Part shown: positions 55,969-62,183 of the stretch, piece by piece
How the letters are laid out: each line of letters opens with the position of its first letter
Numbering within the stretch: position 1 is the first letter of the stretch
From: Pacificibacter marinus
Lineage (GTDB): Bacteria; Pseudomonadota; Alphaproteobacteria; Rhodobacterales; Rhodobacteraceae
NCBI RefSeq assembly: GCF_018860665.1
Contig: NZ_JAHKPK010000002.1
Location: 51,774-115,773 of the forward strand
Direction of reading: 5' to 3'
Length of the DNA: 64,000 nucleotides
Program-made: the position numbers and the translations under genes
Notes under the pieces: generated by a model
Told to the model about the DNA's origin: nothing
Database searches by the model: none
The model's input: only the letters and a program-made list of their open reading frames with translations

Positions 55969-56859
55969 ATGACTATGACAAACCATTGCCTCACTGTGAC
56001 CTGTGCTGCCAGCCGCGGCATTGTTGCTGCTATCGCGACCTTTCTGTCTGATCACGGATGCAACATCACAGACAGCTCTCAATATGATGATCTGGACACC
56101 AACCAGTTTTTCATGCGTATCAGCTTTACCTCTGAAAATGGCGTGCCCCAAAGTGATCTAGAGGCCGAATTCGCCGCAGTGGCCAAGCCTTTTGACATGC
56201 AATTTGCCTTCCATGACGAAAGTATCAAGATGAAAGTCGCGATTATGGTCAGCCGTTTTGGCCATTGTCTGAACGACATTTTGTATCGCGTGAAAATCGG
56301 CGCTCTGCCGATTGAAATCGTTGCCGTGATTTCAAACCACATGGATTACCAAAAGGTTGTGGTAAACAACGACCTGCCATTCCATTGCATCAAAGTGACC
56401 AAAGAAAACAAACCAGAAGCCGAAGCTGCGATCATGAAAGTGGTCGAAGACTCTGGTGCGGAATTGATCGTTTTGGCGCGCTATATGCAAATTCTGTCTG
56501 ACGATATGTGCACCAAAATGTCAGGTCGCATCATCAATATCCACCACTCGTTCTTGCCATCTTTCAAGGGCGCAAACCCCTATAAGCAAGCCTTTGCACG
56601 TGGCGTGAAATTGATTGGTGCAACCTCTCACTATGTGACGGCTGATCTTGATGAAGGTCCGATCATTGAACAAGATGTTGTGCGTATTACCCATGCTCAA
56701 AGCGCCGAAGACTACGTGTCCCTTGGTCGCGATGTCGAAGCGCAAGTTCTGTCCCGTGCCATCCATGCGCACGCAAACCACCGCGTGTTCTTGAATGGCA
56801 ATAAAACTGTGGTCGTATCTGCGTCACCGGGCAGCTACTCGTCTGAAAGAATGGGTTAA
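55969..56859 (+). CDS. purU: formyltetrahydrofolate deformylase
   Basis: 296 residues. An N-terminal ACT domain (residues ~5-80: CLTVTCAASRGIVAAIATFL) is followed by a formyltransferase fold with ARYMQILS, NIHHSFLPSFKGANPYKQA and GATSHYVTADLDEGPIIEQD, which hold the catalytic Asn-His-Asp set. It hydrolyses 10-formyl-THF to formate and THF, regenerating the carrier for the demethylase. Starts at 55969 or two codons later are possible; AAGGA is just upstream. Confidence 0.95.
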   Translation: MTMTNHCLTVTCAASRGIVAAIATFLSDHGCNITDSSQYDDLDTNQFFMRISFTSENGVPQSDLEAEFAAVAKPFDMQFAFHDESIKMKVAIMVSRFGHCLNDILYRVKIGALPIEIVAVISNHMDYQKVVVNNDLPFHCIKVTKENKPEAEAAIMKVVEDSGAELIVLARYMQILSDDMCTKMSGRIINIHHSFLPSFKGANPYKQAFARGVKLIGATSHYVTADLDEGPIIEQDVVRITHAQSAEDYVSLGRDVEAQVLSRAIHAHANHRVFLNGNKTVVVSASPGSYSSERMG

Positions 56860-56862
56860 ATC

Positions 56863-58530
56863 ATGTCGCAAACAAGCAATGAAACAGACGCTCCGCTGCG
56901 CGAAAGCATGGATTATGACGTCGTGATCGTGGGGGCGGGGCCATCAGGTCTCTCCGCTGCGATCCGGTTGAAACAGCTCGATCCCAGCCTTGAGGTCGTG
57001 GTGCTGGAAAAGGGCTCCGAAGTTGGCGCTCATATTCTGTCCGGTGCGGTTCTTGATCCAATCGGATTGGATCGTTTGATCCCCGATTGGAAAGAAAAAT
57101 CAGCGCCAATCAAGACGGCTGTAACCGAAGATCATTTCTTGTTTTTGACCGATAAGCGCTCGGTGCGTATCCCCAATTGGCCGATGCCAAAATTGATGTC
57201 CAACCACGGCAATTACATTGTCTCTATGGGCAATCTCTGTCGCTGGTTGGCAGAACAAGCCGAAGAGCTTGGTGTCGAGATTTTCCCCGGCATGGCCGCA
57301 TCTGAGTTGGTCATGGAGGGGGATCGCGTTGCGGGTGTGGTAGCTGGCGAATTTGGCCGCGAAGCAGACGGCAGCATTGGTGCCAATTATGAAGCGGGCA
57401 TGGAATTGCGCGGCAAATACGTTTTGCTGGGCGAGGGCGTGCGGGGGTCCCTGTCTAAAGTCGTGATGGAAAAGTTCAATCTGTCCGATGGACTTGATCC
57501 ACAAAAGTTCGGCCTTGGCATGAAAGAAATCTGGGAAATCGATCCAGCCAAGCACAAAGAAGGCACAGTCCAGCACACGATGGGCTGGCCGCTGGGTAGC
57601 AATGCCGGTGGCGGATCTTTCCTTTACCACATTGAAAACAATCAAGTTTACGTCGGATTCGTGGTGCATCTCAACTATAAGAACCCCTATCTGTCGCCCT
57701 ATATGGAATTCCAGCGCTTCAAACATCACCCCGTTGTGGCGGATCTGTTGGAAGGCGGCAAACGCGTGGCTTACGGCGCACGTGCGATCTCTGAGGGCGG
57801 TTTACAATCCTTGCCCAAACTGACCTTTCCGGGCGGCGCCTTGTTGGGCTGTTCTGCGGGCATGGTCAACGTGCCGCGCATCAAGGGCAACCACAATGCG
57901 ATGCTGTCTGGCATTGCGGCTGCCGAAGCGGCGGCCGTGGCAATTTCCGAGGGCCGTGAAGGTGACGAGCTGAGCGATTATGAAATCGCCGTTCGCGATG
58001 GCGATATCGGCGATGACTTGAAAAAGGTGCGCAACGTTAAGCCTTTGTGGGCGAAATGGGGGGCTTTGGCCTCGACTGTTCTTGGCGGCTTTGACATGTG
58101 GACCAATTTTTTGTTCGGCCTGTCAGTCTTTGGCACGTTAAAACACGGCGAAAACGACGCACAAGCGATTGGAGAGGCGAAAGATTATGCCGAAATCACC
58201 TATCCAAAACCAGATGGCATTCTCAGTTTTGATCGCCTGACCAACGTTAGCTTTGCCGCAACGAACCACGAAGAAAGTCAGCCCTGCCATTTGAAACTGG
58301 CTGATCCGTCTGTTCCCATAACGGTGAATTTGGCCAAATATGCCGAGCCTGCACAACGTTATTGCCCTGCAGGTGTCTATGAAGTCGTTGAAAAAGCAGG
58401 CGTGCCGGAATTTGTGATCAACTTCCAAAACTGCGTGCATTGCAAAACCTGCGACATCAAAGACCCAAGTCAGAACATCACATGGACCACCCCGCAAGGC
58501 GGTGATGGGCCGAATTATCCCAATATGTGA
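56863..58530 (+). CDS. electron transfer flavoprotein-ubiquinone oxidoreductase
   Basis: 555 residues, close to the usual ~550. FAD-binding VIVGAGPSGLSAAIRL near residue 22, the quinone/membrane-contact region LPKLTFPGGALLGCSAGMVNVPRIKG, and a C-terminal 4Fe-4S cluster motif (FQNCVHCKTCDIKDPSQNI plus upstream YCPAGVYE) are complete. It passes electrons from ETF to the respiratory quinone pool. Three bases after purU; last gene of the demethylation operon. Confidence 0.95.
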   Translation: MSQTSNETDAPLRESMDYDVVIVGAGPSGLSAAIRLKQLDPSLEVVVLEKGSEVGAHILSGAVLDPIGLDRLIPDWKEKSAPIKTAVTEDHFLFLTDKRSVRIPNWPMPKLMSNHGNYIVSMGNLCRWLAEQAEELGVEIFPGMAASELVMEGDRVAGVVAGEFGREADGSIGANYEAGMELRGKYVLLGEGVRGSLSKVVMEKFNLSDGLDPQKFGLGMKEIWEIDPAKHKEGTVQHTMGWPLGSNAGGGSFLYHIENNQVYVGFVVHLNYKNPYLSPYMEFQRFKHHPVVADLLEGGKRVAYGARAISEGGLQSLPKLTFPGGALLGCSAGMVNVPRIKGNHNAMLSGIAAAEAAAVAISEGREGDELSDYEIAVRDGDIGDDLKKVRNVKPLWAKWGALASTVLGGFDMWTNFLFGLSVFGTLKHGENDAQAIGEAKDYAEITYPKPDGILSFDRLTNVSFAATNHEESQPCHLKLADPSVPITVNLAKYAEPAQRYCPAGVYEVVEKAGVPEFVINFQNCVHCKTCDIKDPSQNITWTTPQGGDGPNYPNM

Positions 58531-58569
58531 TCTGTTCAACTAAAAGGTTTGCACGTCGCCCGTTGGCCT

Positions 58570-58591
58570 CGGCCGTTTAGAAAAACGGCCG
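58570..58591. terminator. hairpin in the convergent gap, no T tract
   Basis: CGGCCGTTT pairs perfectly with AAACGGCCG around a four-base loop, 40 bases after the ETF-QO stop. It may stop or protect transcripts from the left. Confidence 0.5.
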
Positions 58592-58702
58592 GGCGATCAT
58601 TTGGCAATGTGCTGCTTTGACCGCACAACACCATTGACCGCAAATCACGGCAGACTCATCTGAAACGGACAGAGATTACAATGTAAACGCCAAGTCCGTC
58701 AG

Positions 58703-58732
58703 CCCGCCCCAAAAGTTTCCCATTGGGGCGGG
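58703..58732. terminator. second hairpin in the convergent gap, no T tract
   Basis: CCCGCCCCAA pairs perfectly with TTGGGGCGGG around ten bases. It lies six bases downstream of the GST stop on the minus strand, so it probably marks that gene's 3' end. Confidence 0.5.
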
Positions 58733-58738
58733 GGACTA

Positions 58739-59416
58739 TTACACGTTTACATAATTACTTGGGAACAATGCGCGCAGCGAAGCTTCATCACCTGGTGTTT
58801 TAAAGGTCTCGTCTTTGCCGATCTGTTGCGCCTTTTCAACCGCCGGGCGGGCGTTGACCGCCTCGAACCAGCGCGCGACTTCGGGATACTGCTTCAAACC
58901 TTCGCCGCCCAACACACGGTCACCACGGATGGCCCAGCCCCATGCCGACACGTCAGCAATGGAATAGCTGTCACCAACGATGAAGTCGCGGCCTTTCAGA
59001 TGATCATTCAACACCTGATAATGGCGTTCGGCTTCACGCATGTAGCGGTTTTTGGCATATGGCAGATCTTCAGGTGCGCTGTGATGAAAATGAACGCTTT
59101 GCCCCGAAAACGGTCCCAAACCAGAGGCGATGAACATCAACCACGATAGCAATGCTCCGCGCTCTTCAGCTGCGACGCCCAGCTTGCCAGTCTTGTCAGA
59201 TAGATAAAGCAGGATCGCCGTACTGTCGAAGACGAGCGTGCCATTGTCATCTATCGCAGGCACTTTGCCATTGGGGTTGATGGCGCGGAATTCCGGCGTG
59301 TGTTGTACACCTTTGGCCGTGTCGACCGGCACCAATTCATATGGCAAATCCGTTTCAGCCAAGAACAACGCGACCTTTAGTGGGTTTGGCGTCGGGTGAT
59401 AGTAAAATTTTAACAT
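58739..59416 (-). CDS. glutathione S-transferase family protein
   Basis: 225 residues from MLKFYYHPTPNPLKVAL. The thioredoxin-like N-domain has FRAINPNGKVPAIDDNG and the Glu/Asp-Ser FDSTAILLYLSD pair for glutathione binding; the helical C-domain includes FIVGDSYSIADVSAWGWA. Reaction specificity is not readable. It is 32 bases downstream of the YghU-like gene on the same strand, so the two probably form an operon. Confidence 0.9.
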   Translation of the reverse strand: MLKFYYHPTPNPLKVALFLAETDLPYELVPVDTAKGVQHTPEFRAINPNGKVPAIDDNGTLVFDSTAILLYLSDKTGKLGVAAEERGALLSWLMFIASGLGPFSGQSVHFHHSAPEDLPYAKNRYMREAERHYQVLNDHLKGRDFIVGDSYSIADVSAWGWAIRGDRVLGGEGLKQYPEVARWFEAVNARPAVEKAQQIGKDETFKTPGDEASLRALFPSNYVNV

Positions 59417-59448
59417 ATCATATCCTGTTATTACGACAAAAAACTGCG

Positions 59449-60312
59449 TTACTCATCCGCAGAAGCAACTTTGTCTTGAGTTTTCGTGTCGAAGTCTGAA
59501 GCATCATGGCGCTCGTGAAGTTGCTCGTTTAAGGGGCCGCGGGTGCGGTTCACGATGCGGCCGCGTTGCACGGCGGGACGGGCAAGAATGTCTTCGGCCC
59601 AGCGGAGCAGGTTTTTGTAACTTTTCACATCAAGGAATTCGCCTGCGTCATAGGCTTCGCCCAAGACCAGATTGCCATACCAAGGCCACGTCAGCATATC
59701 CGCGATCGTATAGTCTTCACCGCCAAGATAGCGGTGTTCCGCCAACTCTCGGTCCAAGACGTCCATCTGGCGCTTTGTTTCCATCGTGAAACGGTTGATT
59801 GGATATTCGAACTTCTCTGGCGCATAGGCATAGAAATGACCGAACCCGCCCCCCAGATAGGGTGCCGATCCCTGCAACCAGAACACCCAGTTCATTATCT
59901 CAGTACGCGATTTTTGATCAACTGGTAGAAACGCTCCAAATTTTTCGGCCAGATACAACAAGATCGAACCGCTTTCGAACACACGTGTGTCCGTATCAAG
60001 ATCCAATAGCGCCGGAATTTTCGAATTCGGATTTAGCGCCACAAAACCAGAGGAAAATTGATCGCCTTCACCAATCCTGATCAGGTGGGCGTCATATTCC
60101 GCGCCCGTTTTGCCCAGCGCCAGAAGCTCTTCCAGCATGATCGTGACCTTTTGGCCGTTTGGTGTGCCCATTGAGTAAAGCTGAAGCGGGTGCTTGCCAA
60201 CGGGCAGCTCTGCGTCAAAGGTTGCGCCTGCAATGGGGCGGTTGGTCTTGGCCCAATCTCCGCCGTTTTCGGCATCCCATGTCCAGATCTTAGGGGGGCT
60301 ATAGTCAGCCAT
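59449..60312 (-). CDS. yghU: YghU-type disulfide-bond oxidoreductase (GST superfamily)
   Basis: 287 residues from MADYSPPKIWTWDAENGG; AAGGAAG lies upstream. It matches the YghU/YfcG nu-class GSTs: the N-terminal extension TNRPIAGATFDAELPVGKHPLQLYSMGTPNG, VALNPNSKIPALLD, FESGSILLYLAEKFG and RRYLGG-like HRYLGGEDYTIADM. These enzymes reduce disulfides with two bound glutathiones rather than conjugating substrates. The C-terminal ~25 residues are charged and variable. Confidence 0.9.
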   Translation of the reverse strand: MADYSPPKIWTWDAENGGDWAKTNRPIAGATFDAELPVGKHPLQLYSMGTPNGQKVTIMLEELLALGKTGAEYDAHLIRIGEGDQFSSGFVALNPNSKIPALLDLDTDTRVFESGSILLYLAEKFGAFLPVDQKSRTEIMNWVFWLQGSAPYLGGGFGHFYAYAPEKFEYPINRFTMETKRQMDVLDRELAEHRYLGGEDYTIADMLTWPWYGNLVLGEAYDAGEFLDVKSYKNLLRWAEDILARPAVQRGRIVNRTRGPLNEQLHERHDASDFDTKTQDKVASADE

Positions 60313-61000
60313 TATGTGTCTTCCTTTCAATTGGGTCGTGCGCATGAGCATTTGCAAAAGGCTTTGATAAGCGCAAATCATGCGGTTTTTGGTACCGGTG
60401 CCCTTTGCCTGTAGCCATAGTACATATTTAATCGGCTTTGGCATGACCTCCTTTAAATCAATCAGAAAAGATTTATGGTCGTTTGCCTGACAGGTTTTCC
60501 TTATATGAATTGTTGAGCGATCACTCAATATGCATCTTGCCAATCACAGATTTGTGATATCGAGACGGCTGTGAACAGCGGGCAAATAAGACGGGAAGCT
60601 ATTTTTTGAGAGCCACGATATGCTTAAATGTGCAATGTTGTGCTAGATACCAACACCAAAACCAAGCGCAGAAAAGCTGATGTGTGGGCAAAGTGAGCCG
60701 AAAACCCAAAAGAGGTTAGCTTAAAAGTCGTTAACCCCTTGAGAACTCTGGCTCCGGCGGTAGGGAACGGAGCCATTTTCAACGCCTACGTAAGTCATTG
60801 AAAAACATAGATATGACCGCAACTTAACCATGGGTGATGCCGCAGTATGATGTAGCACTTTGATAGCGGGTTCTGGGGGATCATGCAACTGAGGCAGGCA
60901 AGGTGGGAGGGAAGTGTCCGCTCGCTGCGACCTGGAGGAACGTCAGGGATGCGCAGAGAACCGTCATCACGGAGATGCTCGGGCAGGGGTCCAGGCAAGT
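60313..61000. other. long non-coding junction between core genes and the accessory module
   Basis: About 750 bases lie without a supportable gene between yghU and the first ATPase. Composition changes within it: AT-rich up to about 60,850, then GC-rich like the ATPase genes. A GGCTCCG/CGGAGCC hairpin (60750-60774) followed by ATTTTC is the only strong stem and could end an upstream transcript. No tRNA, integrase or insertion-sequence end is recognisable. A minus-strand 67-codon frame (60795-60998) has no ribosome site. Confidence 0.5.
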
Positions 61001-61014
61001 TGACTTCGAAGTCA
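61001..61014. promoter_or_regulatory. 14-base perfect palindrome
   Basis: TGACTTCGAAGTCA lies 46 bases before the first ATPase start and three bases from the nested dyad. A perfect palindrome of this length is a likely protein-binding site. Confidence 0.5.
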
Positions 61015-61016
61015 GA

Positions 61017-61060
61017 TGGATTTATTCAGATGAGAATTAATTCATGATGGGATAAATCCA
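61017..61060 (+). promoter_or_regulatory. nested 44-base dyad over the ATPase start
   Basis: Outer arms TGGATTTAT (61017-61025) and ATAAATCCA (61052-61060) are perfect inverted repeats. A ten-base palindrome GAATTAATTC (61034-61043) has exactly the same centre (between 61038 and 61039). The right arm ends on the A of the ATG. It could be an operator for autorepression, or an mRNA hairpin covering the start. Confidence 0.55.
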
Positions 61061-62181
61061 TGCACGGCAGAGAGAATGAACGCGACATTCTGAAACGCAA
61101 GCTCAAAGCTGGGCACAACATTCACATGCCGGCCCCTCGTCGCATCGGGAAAACTTGGACAATCAACAGGCTTGCGGAAGACATGCGGAAAGAGAACTGG
61201 CTGATCGTCGAGATGGACGTACAAGGCATGTCCGCTCCGGACAAGTTCGCGCGGCGCCTGTGCCAAAAGATTCAAGGTCAGTTGCCTACGACGTCAGGTC
61301 TGCATGCAGCCTTCAAAAACCGGCTCGATGCATTGATCGGAGGGGAGTGGGGCACCAACCCTATCAACGCGATCGGCCAAGTCGATCCCGTGGCCTTCTT
61401 GGACGCGCTTTTGGAAACACTGGGGAAGGAAGGGAAACAATCGGCGATCTTCGTGGACGAGATCGCCTATTTTGTTCTCGGCTTCGCAGAGAAAAATGAG
61501 AACGGCGCCAAGGACTTCTTCTACGAGCTGAGGAACCTGCAGGCTGAATACTCGAATGTCCGTTGGCTCTTCACCGGGTCGATCGGCCTGAACTTTGTGG
61601 CCGAACGGTTCGGCCTTGGCGGCGCGTTCGTGGATCTGACCACGTTCATCCTCGAGCCGTTCGACGAAACCGAAGCCGGGTCCTTTCTCCGTGATCCAGC
61701 CACGCAGATGGGGTTCAACCACCAGTTCCATGCCAGTGACCAAGACCTGAAGGTTTTGTTCGAAGAACTGGGTTGGCTAGCGCCCTACTACCTCAAGCTG
61801 GTCGGCAATGAAGTCCGCCCATCTGGCCCCGAACATGGCGGCATGCTGACCGCGAAGCAGGAGGACCTGCGGGCCGCCATGGAAAAACTACTTGAACCGA
61901 CCCGGAAATCCGATTTCGCCGTCTGGCGCGAGCATATCGACAAGAACTTGCCCCAAACCGATCGTGACCTCGCGCGCGGGGTGCTGGGCCGTGTGTCGGC
62001 CGCTGCGGATGGCGAGACGCTGGACACGCTACAAGCTGCCATGGCCCCCGCCAAACCAAAAGCCGTGCGGGACATTCTTGACATACTGCAAAGCGATGGC
62101 CTGACTGACCTGACCGAAGGGCGCTACAGGTTCCGGTCCGGCCTGATCCGTCGCTACTGGCAGCAGTACGAGGTGGATTGA
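61060..62181 (+). CDS. P-loop ATPase of an accessory two-gene module
   Basis: 373 residues from MHGRENERDILKRKL. The GREN box at the very start is the usual entry motif of archaeal-type/STAND-like ATPases. Walker A is APRRIGKTW (25-33), Walker B SAIFVDEIAYF with Asp133-Glu134, and a sensor-like WLFTGSIGL near 169-177. The last ~70 residues look like a winged helix (TLQAAMAPAKPKAVRDILDILQSDGL) ending LIRRYWQQYEVD. Codon choice is GC-rich, unlike the core genes. It is two bases ahead of the second ATPase. Function unknown. Confidence 0.8.
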   Translation: MHGRENERDILKRKLKAGHNIHMPAPRRIGKTWTINRLAEDMRKENWLIVEMDVQGMSAPDKFARRLCQKIQGQLPTTSGLHAAFKNRLDALIGGEWGTNPINAIGQVDPVAFLDALLETLGKEGKQSAIFVDEIAYFVLGFAEKNENGAKDFFYELRNLQAEYSNVRWLFTGSIGLNFVAERFGLGGAFVDLTTFILEPFDETEAGSFLRDPATQMGFNHQFHASDQDLKVLFEELGWLAPYYLKLVGNEVRPSGPEHGGMLTAKQEDLRAAMEKLLEPTRKSDFAVWREHIDKNLPQTDRDLARGVLGRVSAAADGETLDTLQAAMAPAKPKAVRDILDILQSDGLTDLTEGRYRFRSGLIRRYWQQYEVD

Positions 62182-62183
62182 TC

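Noticed and set aside
60750..60774. Hairpin region as a tRNA or attachment-site remnant at the island edge
   Set aside because: Only one seven-base stem is present; no T-arm, acceptor stem or repeated copy nearby supports a tRNA fragment or att core.
60795..60998. 67-codon minus-strand frame before the ATPase module
   Set aside because: No ribosome site, no family resemblance and located in the composition transition; treated as chance.
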